A DNA stretch of 64,000 bases from Owenia fusiformis (Eukaryota; Annelida; Polychaeta; Sabellida; Oweniidae): positions 29,320,828 through 29,384,827 of the forward strand of contig CAIIXF020000010.1 of the NCBI GenBank assembly GCA_903813345.2, read 5' to 3'. Positions 23,780 to 37,200 of this stretch are shown here, one piece after another; within the stretch, counting starts at the first letter, position 1; every line of letters starts with the position of its first letter. The position numbers were made by a program, and so were the translations under genes. A model generated the notes under the pieces. The model searched no databases and was not told where the DNA came from. It saw only the letters and a list, made by a program, of their open reading frames with translations.

Positions 23780-25239
23780 CTGATCACTAAACGTGTTATT
23801 TGAGTCATTCACAGGAGTTAAATCATTTTGAGACGGTCCCTGGCTGTGTTAGGCGATTCCATAGTTGACCCTATTTGGGAAGGTGATGAATGTTCAGAAA
23901 CATCTGAATCATAGCCAATCAATTGGCTTACAGTGGCAACATTTGCCATAGTTAATCCAATAATAGCCAATATCTATAGCACCGGATTCTAGTCAAGGAG
24001 GTGTGAAGTACCTTAGACCTTGTAGTATATTGGCTAGTTAGCCAATTAGTCCTGTATATGTGCCAAGATGTATATACTGTTTATAAAATCCACTCCAAAA
24101 ATATCCAAAAATGTTGATTAACTATCTCTTTTAATCTAAAATATTTTTCCAAATAGAGTTCACATTCCTAACTGTTAGGTATTCCTATACTGTATAGTAC
24201 TCTGCCAAATTATGTGCTACAACCTTTCTTTGTTTTGCTTATTTTCATGAATCAACAGGAGCAAAATCTTTTGTGACTTGCTACTCCGAGTACATTATTA
24301 GCTATCAAGTAAAATTATCAAAAAGTATTTCTGATTTTCATCACCTTATAGTCTGTGGTGCCTATACATTTGTAACTATTATTATTGTTTATATTAGTTA
24401 ATACATAGAAATAGAGAACGATATTTTTAATATAATATAAAATCAATTTCGCTGTTTTGTTCAATAAAGGACTAGAAGTGAGAGAATTCCCATTATTCAT
24501 AAATCTAGAGTTGAAAGTGTAAGAGATTACTTTAGACTCCCTTATTTCAGTTCCTATTCAATTTTATACTTATTCAACTTCTTGTTATGACCATTTAAAC
24601 TCAACGATTCTGTTGCAACTGTTTACATACAACTCTATATTTGAAACATCTCCCTTGTAACCCTGCATTTAGTGTGAAATTCTACTCAAAACAATAGATC
24701 CATTCAATGACCCTGAACAAGAGATACATGCCTGCATAAATTGCATTGAATTGTGGGAGACTGACGACACATGCTATCCAAAATTGCTTTGCAGAAGTTG
24801 ATTATCCAGGTCAATTGCACAACCGCCCTCTGTTTTAAGTTATTGAAGTGATATGTAGTTGACCTTGGGCAACAATTCATCTTAAGGTGTACTCTGACCT
24901 TTCCTGGATTTTTAGCTTCTCAGATCTTTTTGTACACACTTTCTTTTCTATCCCCTTTAAAGACTTTATTTAACCCTATGCTAAATCCAGGCGAATCCAG
25001 ACTAATAAAATACCTTATACTATAAAGAAATCGTATAAATAAAAAAAAAATGAAAAAATAATGCTTTTTGTCATTAATATCACATTTTGTATTGCTGGCA
25101 GTTTCGGTTTCACTTCAATTGACCTCGTTGACCTCCAAAATTCAATGACGTCATCGAAGTGGGGGTATTGTTTATGCCGCCATTGAAATATAGGTATAGA
25201 ATTTTGTATGTGATCTGATTTGAATAGATAATATATCAC
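23780..25239. other. Intergenic region upstream of THAP gene
   Basis: AT-rich; no gene or TIR element recognised. It includes several AGCCAAT/GCCAATTA words (23910-24045) and presumably the THAP gene promoter near 25100-25239. Confidence 0.35.
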
Positions 25240-28200
25240 ATGCCGTTCAGGTGTGTGGTGGGAGGGTGCAGCAACGAGCCCCGGGAGGGGATCTCGTTGT
25301 TCAAGTGGCCGAAAGATGCCAAGATGGCCCGCTTATGGGCAAAGTTCGTAGACAGTACGAGAAAAGATTTCACTCCAAGCGATCAGACCAGGATCTGCTC
25401 AGCCCATTTTAAAAGTGAGCATTTCTCAATAAACACCACACAAAACAGTATGCTTTTGTTGATGGGTGAAAAACCAAAGTAAGTACGATCTAAAAGCAGT
25501 ATAAGACCGATTTTTTACGACTATTTAGCGAGAATATCAACTCGGAAAATCGAACCCGGAAATAAAAATTGAATGCATATTTCACTTTCCGGATTCGTTT
25601 TTACGTCAAAAAGTAAAAATAATTTGCTGCATTATGTCTACATTCGTTGCTTATAAGTCGTTAGGACATATATACACTGGCGGATTCAGAAGTTAACAGG
25701 GGGCTGCTCAAGTATAATCTAACAAAAATGCCAATGTTTCGGCCATATAGACCACGGACCACTGACAGATTACCTCTTCTTCAGTGGTGTCTATGCTCAT
25801 TAATATACTCAAGCTTCCCATTTATCCTTTGAGCCTACTACCAATAGGGGCTGGATCTGTGATATAGATCTTCATGTATATTTGATAGAAATTGATAACT
25901 TGAATTGCACGAAGTAAATAATAAACCTCATTCTGTTTAAGAACTCCAACCTTGAAGAGGGACCAGGCTGTCCCGACCATTAAGACGCCTAAAGAAAGTC
26001 TGCATGATAGTCCAAGGTCATCTAAAGTTGGCGGAGCATTTGAAAAGAGAGAGAAACTGAGGGTATGTTTTTCAATCATAAATACTTATGTCTGTGCAGA
26101 AATAAAAATGATGAAAAAGGTCAAAGATATGTCATCTTTTTGTACAGGGGGTGCTCTGTCGGGAGATAATACCAGGTAACATATATTTTAAAACTATTAC
26201 ATAAGCTTGATGGCTTGTCTTGCCCCATGGCCATCCTTACTCCATTCTCACCCAAATTACCATGGTAATATGAACGTTAAGATATACTTACAGTGTATAT
26301 AACATGACCAATTTCATATGTCTTTATTTCATACTTTTATAGTGATCAGTACCAGATTTAAAAAAAAATAAAAACAAAAGAAAATAGATAAGGCAAGGAC
26401 CTTTTGAATATCCTTTTTACTGCAATGGTCAAGTTATGGTGCTAACAAACATTGGATTGACAAACTTGGGTTTGACAAATTTTTATTTTCCAGGATCGTG
26501 AAGAGCTAAGGCGGTTGATGTCAACAGACATGACAGATACAAGTAGTGAAGACGATCCCTTGCACTCATCAAGTGCAGTGTTTACCAAATCAACTGTGGA
26601 GTTGGGTTCAAGTGCCTCTACTACATGTATTGCCACCCAAGCAAATGTGGAGTCAAGATCCATCGGGACCTCCATACACAGTAGCCTAACTACTAGAGTT
26701 AAGGGGGTGCAGTGCAACACTGTTTTCACAAGAAATCGAGGTAATTTTTATCTTGAGATAATCACTTTGCATTTTAGGCCAGGGTGCAAGTGTGTGCCTA
26801 GAAACGACTTGTGAGAAGATTTGTTTTGTAAAATGTATAAAAAATGACAAAATTCAGTGAAAAAAATTTCACAGAATTTTCTTGTTTTTTATACACGTTA
26901 TCAAAACATTCTTCTCCCAAGTCTTTTCGAGGCACAGAAGTGCACTCTTTGTGCAAAACTGGAAGAGGTAGACAATGTGTCGAAGGAGTCATTCCTATTT
27001 GAAAAATAACATGTGACTCAATTGAGAAATGCCGCAAAATTCTGAACAGGCACCCTGACCTTGAGAATTAAATCATATTTTTCAACACATCTATAGTAAT
27101 CACAGTTTTAATGCATATAATGAAAGTTTTGAAAAATATTATATTAGGTTGTCAAACTGAGAGATATGATGGACCAAGTCAACTGCAGCAGTGTACCAGG
27201 AGTAGTCAAACTGACTTCGATGCTCCCGGTCTATATGAGGATGAGGAATATGCCGAAAGTGAACTCTCAGACATGTCAGATGATGATGATAACAATGACC
27301 CAACATGGGACCCAGAGATGGATGATTCAGAATCAGAAGAGTCTGACTCCGACTTTGAGGAAGATACACAACAGAAAATGTTAGTGGATGTTCCAATGTG
27401 AATAGATACTGTGAATTGCTTTATTTGATTTGGCAGTTTTGATCAATCCACCAAATTAAAAGAGCTGTCAAATTAAAGCAATTTACAGTTAAATGTTATC
27501 AGTTAGTTAGAATCCTTTCATAATAAAACTGAAATGAGGACACAACTTCCTTGAAATGAGAATACAAGGTAGATGATGAATCAAGGACTTTAACAATAAC
27601 ATTTACCTTAGAATTATTACACTTTCCCATGACAATTTGAAAAAATGAGTGATTTTGTAAAAATGGCTGTTCAATGGGATTGGCTACGTTTTGGCATTGC
27701 CCTTACATTGTTATCTAATGTTTATTATTATTATGCTGTTATATCATCAAATTGTATTAATTGATTTATGAAATATGCATGATTGTTTCATTATTTCAGG
27801 CCAACATTCCAGTCACATACGTTTTTTGTTGTTGAGCTGAGTCAACTATTGATGCTTTTCACAATTTGTGTAAACTGTGGAAGAAAGGGGGCAACAGGGA
27901 TTGTTCAGAGTGTCCTTGGTACCATGGTGTCTGTCCAACAAAAGTGCCAAGCTTGTACTTCTCAGTATCTTTGGACAAGCCAAACAGATTTCCATGGAAT
28001 CTGTCGGGGGAACATAATGTTGTCTGCAAGCATTCTATTCTCAGGTAGGCCCAAGTTATTAATGTCTAAATATTTATTTAAATAACAATAATTTGGACTT
28101 GGTTTATGAGGCATTTTAACGAAGGCCCCCCTTCCCCACAAGGTGGGCGGATCTTTTCATACTTTGGATAAGATTTCCACCGTTCAGATGACTTCCAATT

Positions 28201-31200
28201 CCTTCATGAGCTTATGTGGCAAGTCATTCAGGCAACTGTTGATCAGTAATATGATGTAATTGTGATTTGAAGGCATGTCGTACCACATAAACAGTCACAT
28301 CAGTTACATCAGTCATCAGTTACATAAAATGACACACATGATTTCCTTGCACACATTACAACAACCTAAAATGAATATGGTTTTCATGATGCTTATTTTA
28401 GAAGAAATGTCAGATTTCTGATGAAATCTCTTAATATCACTTCAAGCTAAGTCTGATTTTATTTTAAAATGTTAATTGTATTTGCACCCTCTTATGTGTA
28501 TAGGTTCATCACCAAGTAAGGCACTACGACAGATGAAATTTTGGGGGTTGCACACATATTCAATTGGATCATTCTTCTACCATCAGAAACACTTCTTACA
28601 TGGTAATCTTCATTTCTAGAGTTCTACTAAAGGAGATAGTTGTATAAAGTGTTGTTAATGTACATACTATAATGGTCTTATTAAACTTTGTATCTAAATA
28701 TTCACCTTTTTAACACAGGTTTACAATGACTATCGTGTTTGGTAATTTATGAGAGTTTATTATGTATGTAAACATGGTTAATTAAGCTCATTCTCTCAAT
28801 TATTTTTATTTGCCCCGGATGCCTTGATTTCCCGCTACTATGGCAACCGTTTCTTATTTAATATTTCTGTTAAACTAAATATTTTTTGCTGAATTAATAA
28901 GACATTCTATGCTGTACATTCTGTGAAAATTTCATTGGAATATATTGAAAAATAAAGAAATTAGAGAGATATTATGAGAACTTTATGATCAACCCTCGTA
29001 TGTTCATATGTATTTGTATATGATATGTTTTTTCTTAACTAGGTGCCATAAGACAAGTATGGGGAAGGCAGCAGCAACAGCTGCTAGAATCGGCCCCGAA
29101 GGATGGTATGATTGTTGGTGGAGATGCTAGATGTGACTCAGTCGGACACTCTGCCAAGTTTGGATCGTATTCTTTTTTGGACTTAAAGAGGAACAAGATT
29201 GTAGCCATGGAACTTGTGCAGGTAAGGACTGACTGTAAAACTATGTAAGAATTATAAATGAATTCCAGGATTTGAAGGTTCCTAAGAGTTCATGTAAAAG
29301 GAATCATGAAAATTGAAATTGGTTTGTAATAATGAGATGATGTTTGTTTGTGTAACAATTTATCTTCAACTTCTGTTATGGCAATTTCCAACTCACAACT
29401 CAAAAAATCAGATGAAAATTGATCTACCAAGTCTAAGATTAGAATTTGAGAATTTTGCTAGAAATGAGACTATCACAAAATATTTTGAATGATGCATGCT
29501 TACCTAAAGACAAAAATGAGAAATATGACAGTTTTTATATGTTTGCCCCTTTAGAAAAATGAAACAACGTCATCTAATGCCATGGAGCTAGTTGGGCTAA
29601 AGCGATGTGTAGCCAGTGTTGAGAAAACAGCCAAGATAAAGGTCCTAGTAACTGATAGACATTGTCAAGTCCAAAAATGGGTGCGAGAAAAGTGGAGTGC
29701 AGTCAAACACTATTATGATTGTTGGCATGTAGCCAAATGTAAATATTTTTAGGTTATCTATTATTAGACTCCAGATTGAAAATCTTGAGCCTATTGCGTT
29801 TGCCTGAACTATTCTTATTAGCACGTTTCTTATTATCAAAAATACTTTTGGTAAATAATCTTTTTACATGGTTAGTATAGAATGTTACTGGCTTACTCAG
29901 AAATTAGTTTTGCATTGCAACTCTTGCATACCCCAGGGCAACTGTTCAAGTCCCTTTTAAACTTGTGAAGAATAGAACATGTACATTTCTTTCTCATTTC
30001 GCATCATTACCAAAAGTCAGATTGTCTTATTAATAAAAGAGAATTCGACGGATTAGAAATTTTGAACCAATGAAGAGTGTTCACATTGAGTGGTGTTCTG
30101 CTAAGAGAGGTGTTCAGATAAACAGGGTTTACTGTATGAGACAAAAATATACTTGAAGCATTACTGTTTTTACTACGCAAACCTTAACTACTTACACTAA
30201 TATTGCCACTATGTGCTAACATCCACCATTGAATCTATCTATGGCCAACTTCCCGGGAATTTCTTGAGCATATTACACTGTGCACCCCCGCACAAATGCC
30301 CGGATATTCCTCAATTATTCCGCCATTTTCCTTCTGTAAAGACGGAAATTTTAGAATCGCAATAAATTTACAAATAACTTGTGACTATGGACACGGAACT
30401 GGGAAGTTAGTTGTTCTACAGGTTCATCAGTTACAAATGAAAGTAAGAGGACGAGGAAAATAGATCATATGGAACTATAAGACAAGTTTTCAAGGTTTTT
30501 TCTTTGGGTTGTTAGTCCACAAAGAAAACATCTGATCTATAAAATGTCGAAGATCTTACCTCGTTCGTTTTATCTTTGCTTGCTCCATATAGGGTCTTCA
30601 GTCCCGACATGAGATTATAGTAAGCATATGGAAAAGGTCTCTAGTGTCAATTGACCTTTTTTCCAGACAATTTGTCATATTAAATGACAATTTCTCTGGG
30701 GTCATTAGACCATCAGAACACATCATGTACAGAGAACGAAAAAGTACATGTTCTTCTCTGTGTTATGTTACATGTGAGAGGTTTTCAATCCAGATAAGAA
30801 AGTAAGGAAGCCCGAAGAAGGTAGACACTGTGTTTATGCCTTGCAGTACCTTGCCTTACACTGAGGTGTTTCTTTTGGTTGTCAGTCCATAAGAAAACAT
30901 TATCTGTTCAAGTTTACACAGCTCTCAATTTTTCGTCTCTGTATTCATCACATAAACGTGTTCAGTTCCAGATGAATATGAGAAATTTGAAAAATATCTA
31001 TATCTGAAGATGGCTTCAGACAGTCAGAGGTGTTTTTGGTTGTCAGTCCACAATGAAAACACATACGTGTTCAGGAGAACGCAGACGAAATGGCTTCTTT
31101 ACTGCTCATGTGTTTTTTGGTTGTAAGTCCACAATGAAAACACATACGTGTTCATAAGAAGTTATCACCTCTTTTCTTCATGCACAGTTTATAAAAGGAC

Positions 31201-34200
31201 TCCAGTCCCGATATGAATTATGTAATAAACATGAAGAAATAACTACACCAGTAATTTTGTCTTCCAGGATTTGACATGTGTCATGCATGGACTGCATGAT
31301 CCTAGGATGAAGAAGATATTTCTTCATCTTACAGTAGCGTGATCACAATAAGATGTTCAGATGAAGACACTTGGTTCACATACATTTAAATGTATTTAGA
31401 AAATAACACCGTATGTTGTAAAAGCTGGTGTAGTATTCATGTAATGTTGCATACATAGAACACGTATGCTGACCACAGCTGTATAATTGGTTTATTTAGT
31501 CCATTCAGTTTTATACTAGTTCTGCGCAGCAGGATAAGTTTGTCACTTATCCATTTGGTTCAGTTATTTCTGGAGTTGTTTGTCTACTGTTCAGAAAGAG
31601 GATAGGCTAAAGATTAACAAGAGTAACTGTAAGATTAACAGTAGGTCTACTGTGAAGTCGTCATCTTCTTCACAGAAAAGACCAATATAGCATTTTTAGC
31701 CTACTCATCTTCCAAGTAGATGTAAAATCTTTTCGAATCAGAGACCTATAAGTTATGGTCTCTGATTGAGCGTATCTGTTTTCTCCAAGTAATTGTACAT
31801 GTTGCTATTAATATATGCTGAAGAAAACGATTCATGGATGCTCACAATCATCCTGTTATTGGTTGATTCAGTCTCTTCAACAAAGAAGTAGAAGGTGACT
31901 TAGATTGTTTTAGTTTTTGAGTCTCTGGACTAGGCCTATCCTTCTAGCCATATTAACCAACAACTGAACAACACAAGTACTTATTCATATAAGAAGTGTT
32001 GTAAGCGTTGACAAATGACAATGTCATGAACTTGTCATTTCTGACTGAAATCTTTTTTTTCTCAGGAATCATTTCTGAATACTCCTATTTAGCAGTTTAG
32101 ACTCTATTCCTTGAATATTAACATTCAGAATTGAGTTGGCGGAAGTACCTTCGACATAGGTTACTTTCTCCAGATGCTTCTCATAAAGCATTCAACTCAG
32201 AGTTAATTGTTTGAGGAATTAAGATTACAGTCGAGGTTTTTTGAAAACTTAAACATTTGGCGGTTTTTCAGTTTGCCAGATAAAGTAAGGTTATGTCTAA
32301 AACATCACCTCCGTGAAGGTTTTGTTTCCTTTATTTTACTTGGCCTTGGCAGCTTTTGAAGTCAAAAGTTGATTTTTGAAGTCTAAGATTACTTTTCAGA
32401 TCTCTTGTAAGTCAGTTCAAGAGACTGTAAATCAAATTCTGTGCTTTCCCCTACAACCTTGGGTGTTATTCCAAAGGTTTTATTTTGTGATGAGGGGAAG
32501 TAGTTATACTTACTTATAACAAGTCCCTATATCTGTATTCCAGACCATGGGCCTATTTGCTACCACATCACACACAGAATGAATATTTGTTTATTTTGAC
32601 CTTGTTCAGGTTGCTCAGAGTATAGTCAAAGTGACTTTTAAACACGGTGTTTTACTCAGTGTTTTACTGAGCCAGTCTCAGTCATGACAGTATCATCCAC
32701 TGTGAAAAAAGCCAAATATAGTTTGTACTATAGCAAACTATTTTTTAGAATATCCCCCATATAGTTTGAATATCACCTAAAATATGGGCGAGAATAGTTT
32801 CTCCCATATTCCTAAAAACGGAACACTTTAATATAAGTCCTGATATACTCTCCCATACGCCCATATAAACTGAAATAAGTTGCATATATCATTGCAGAGT
32901 GTATATCTTTACTGAACTATTTTCCACTTATACGCCTCAAAGTAGGAATCAAACCTACTATATGCGGTGAAAAACAACTTATATTAAATTAAAACAGACT
33001 ATATCAAACTATACTTGACTTATTCTTCTCTTATTCTACCTCAAAACAAACTATACGCGTCTTATACGCGATATTACGTAATAGCTTCAGTTCCCGAGTT
33101 TGTTGTTTTAACAGATTAAAAGCAAAGTCCAGCATTGAATGTATTTTGTTTTCAATGCTAATTAATGCGCTTGTTCAGATTAATCTGGTCATTTCTACAA
33201 CTGAGGGTTCTAATTTCCATCAAAAAGTCATTTATAAATTAAGCTTTTTACTTTTACTAAATTGGACAATGGCAGTCGAATTATAATTAACACCGTGTTA
33301 AATTTTGGATTCATTTCATTAAGTCTGTGGAAAGTTACATTTTTCAATTAACTTGGTATTGAAGTAAAAATAATATAGAATAAAATGTTTAATATAGTTG
33401 CAATAAGAGGGAATCGTAGAGAATATTTTTTCCTGAATAGTAGGCAGTTATTTCCTGTTTTATAGCGGAATAAGATATAATAACTATTTTTAAAAACTAA
33501 TTTTTCTTTAATAATATTATTCGTGTATTATTTGAAGGGAACAACATATATTGCCATATAATATAGAATAATATTCTAGTCAGGAGCAAATAATATGTTG
33601 GCAATCAAAACCGGATTATATGCGTTTATTTTTGAGCCGTTAATCCCTAAGTATTCCATTCCTATGAAATGAGTTTCATTCACACTAATTAATCCGTTTA
33701 TTAGGATTAATTTCTACAGCTGATGGTTCTTGTTTCTCAAAAAAATTATTTGCAAATAAAGTTTTAACATATTTATTTGATTGTATAATGTCCATCGAGT
33801 TATGATTAAGATTGTGTTAAATTTGGGATTCAATCGATCAATCCATTGGAAAGTTAATTTTTTATTCTTAATTGATGAGTTTTCCTCACATTTTTACTGT
33901 ATCGTTTCTCTGTCACATCAGGTTTACAACAAACAACATTTAAATCCCCCGGCCTCTTACACAGGTACGAACAACCATCTGTACTATTCATTTTGCCAAC
34001 CAAAAAACAGTCATGAAACGGAACTGCTCAATATTCAATTAATATATTACGCATTTTATACAAGCCCGTACCTTCCCATGGCCAACAATTCTTAAAAGAG
34101 ATGCAGTTTTTCATCATTCACATACATGTATTGACATGTCAGAGCAATGTAATTAGTAAAACTTTAATCCCTAAGTATTCAATTTCTATGAATTGAGTTT

Positions 34201-37200
34201 TGTTCACCCTGATAAATAATCTGTTTGTTAGAGTTAATAGATTAATTTCTACAGTCTATGTTTCTAATTTCCACAAAAATAAATTACAAATTAAGTTTTT
34301 CATATTTATTTGATTGTATACCTCGTGCTATGATTAACAATGTGTTAAAATTTGGATTCAATCAATTACCTCATTGGGAATTAATTTTTTGATTTTTAAT
34401 TGTGGGGTTTCCTCACAATTTAACTCCATTGTTTCTCTGTAACATTAGGTTTAATACAACAAACAACATTTAAAGCCCTCTCTCACACAGACACAAACAA
34501 ACACCACTATTCACTTCGCAAACCACACAAAACGTTTATAACACAAAACTGCAAAAATATTCAGCTCAATACATTACGCATTTGATACAGGTCTGTGGCC
34601 ATGGGGGGAGGGTCGTTGGGTTCATGTGAATCCCCCACCCATTTGCCAAGATTCTTTCAAAATCATTGGTACGTTTTGAAAATTGACCCCCTGGGGTCAA
34701 ACTTATTACGAGCCTATAATATACCAGAAATATTGATTTCACCTGACAAATCACTTATAATAAATTAAGAAATAACATGCATTATGTAACTGATACAAGT
34801 ACATGTAGTATTAAGCCATATTAGAACAAAGTCAAAACTTATATTCTTTCATATTTCACAATTCATGTGGTTTCTGTTATCCATATGATATCTGAGATAA
34901 ACACCCGTGATAAACAACAGAGATTAGCCTTTGCAATACAATTGTTTCTATTAGAATCGGACCATTTCTGTTTATTACAGCTGGTTTTATTAACCATCCT
35001 TTGTTTTCCGTTTCAATATATACATATACAAAAGGTGCAAGATTCGGTATGTTTAGTTGATAATGTGATAATGCAAATAAAGGAACGGGCGCATTTTACA
35101 TTTATTGCAAATGTTTCATCTGACAAATCGATGATTATGTTTTGAGCAAATTGGTGCATGGAAGAACAAACTGTTCCAAATAACATACAGTATGGACATA
35201 CAGCTATGTCAGAGCAATATGATAAGTAAGACTTTAATCCCTAATTATTCAATTTCTATAAAATGAGTTTCGTTAACACTGATAACTAATCTGTTTGTTA
35301 GAGTCAATGGATTAATTTCCTACAACCAACGATTCTAAGTTCAACAAAAAATAATTTGCAAATTAAGTTTTTTATATTTATTTGATTGTATATTATCCCC
35401 CATGTTATGATTAACATTGTGTTCAAATTTGGATTCAATCGATCAATTCATTGGAAAAATAATTTTTTAATTCTTAATTAATAAGTTTTCCTCACATGTT
35501 TACTCTATTGTTTCTCTGTCACATCAAGGTTACAATAAACAGCATTTAAATCCCCCTCTTATATTACAAAGGCACAACCACCTGTATTCACTTTGTCAGC
35601 CACAAAAACAAACAGTCTTGACACAGAAATGCTCAATATTCAGCTAAATACATTACACATTTTATACAGGCCCATACCTAGCGACCCCCTCCCATTGGCC
35701 AACAATTCTTTCAAGATCATGCAGTTTTTCACCATCTCGTACATGTATTGACATGTCAGAGCAATATAAATAAAACTTTAATCCCCAAGTATTTAATTTC
35801 TATGACATGAGTTTTGTTCACTGATAACTAATCCGTTTGTTATGAATTAAAGGATTAATATCTACAGGCGATGGTTCTGATTTCCACAGAAAAATAATTT
35901 GCAAATTAAGTTTTTCTAATTTATTTGATTCTTTAGTGTCCCTCTTGCTATGATTAATATTGTGTTAAAATTTGGAATTAATCGATTAACTCATTGAAAA
36001 GCTATTTATTATGTTCAAAGTTCATCCTTGTATTGAAAGGTTAAACTTGGCTTATATGTTTCAATTTGGGAATAGTCTGTGACATGCTCTAAGTTCATCA
36101 GTATATTAAAAAGTTCAATTTGGCGCATTATCATAGTTCAATTTGGCGCGTTATTTATGATGTTCAAAGTACATACTTACATTGAAAGGTTAAACTTGGC
36201 TCATGAGTATGTTTCAATGGGACATAGTATGTAATGTGCTCCAAGTTCATCAGTATATTAAAAAAGTTCAATTTGGCGCATTATCATAGTTCAATTTGGC
36301 GCGTTATTTATGATGTTCAAAGTACATCCTTACATTAAAAGGTTAAACTTGGCTCATGAGTATGTTTCAATGGGACATAGTATGTGATGTGCTCCAAGTT
36401 CATCAGTATATTAAAAAGTTCAATTTGGCGCATTATCATAGTTCAATTTGGTGCGTTATTTATCAACAGGTTCACAGTCGTGCCGTGCTTCTGTGTAAAC
36501 TTTTGTGTCTTAAATAGCCACACCTTCACTTTAAGTCATGGTATCATCAGTGTTCAGTTCAATCACTATTTGAGAGATCTTACATGTTGTTTAGAGGTTT
36601 ATGTTTTTTCACCATGGAATCATTGTTACCATGTTTCCTTGGTGGTAGAACCTCAACACATCATTTAGTGGTACTGAAGTACTATATACTCGAGAGCTAG
36701 TGTACTCTTTGTTATAGACATGGTTTCGTTTGTCTTGACATGAGCTCTTCCAAACAAGAGATTCAGACTTACCTTTTTACGCATTGGTCAATTAATATTA
36801 ACAGTGGCAATTTTTTCACACATATGTCTTGTCGTGATCAAATTTTGACCAAGTTATTTTTGTAACAGTCTCATGATTTTAAGAATCACAGACATCCTCT
36901 GCTGTCTGTTATACATATGATCTTTAACGGAAATCTCAGTTTTCCGGGTGGTTTTGGAGATATTTCTATACGAATTATCTTCAGCTCCATCTATACTTTA
37001 TCAAATAGTTTCATTTTTGAGACAGTACATTTTTTAAGATGTTGTTCTGAGTAGAACACTGAGTTAAGGAATCGTTCTGCCCTGAGACTAGTAATGTCAC
37101 TACCCCCTTAATAGGACAAATATACATCTAAGGTTTATGATGTCAAGATTCCAAGTAATTAACAAGGCATTTTGGTGCCCTGTCACAGGAATGTTATTCT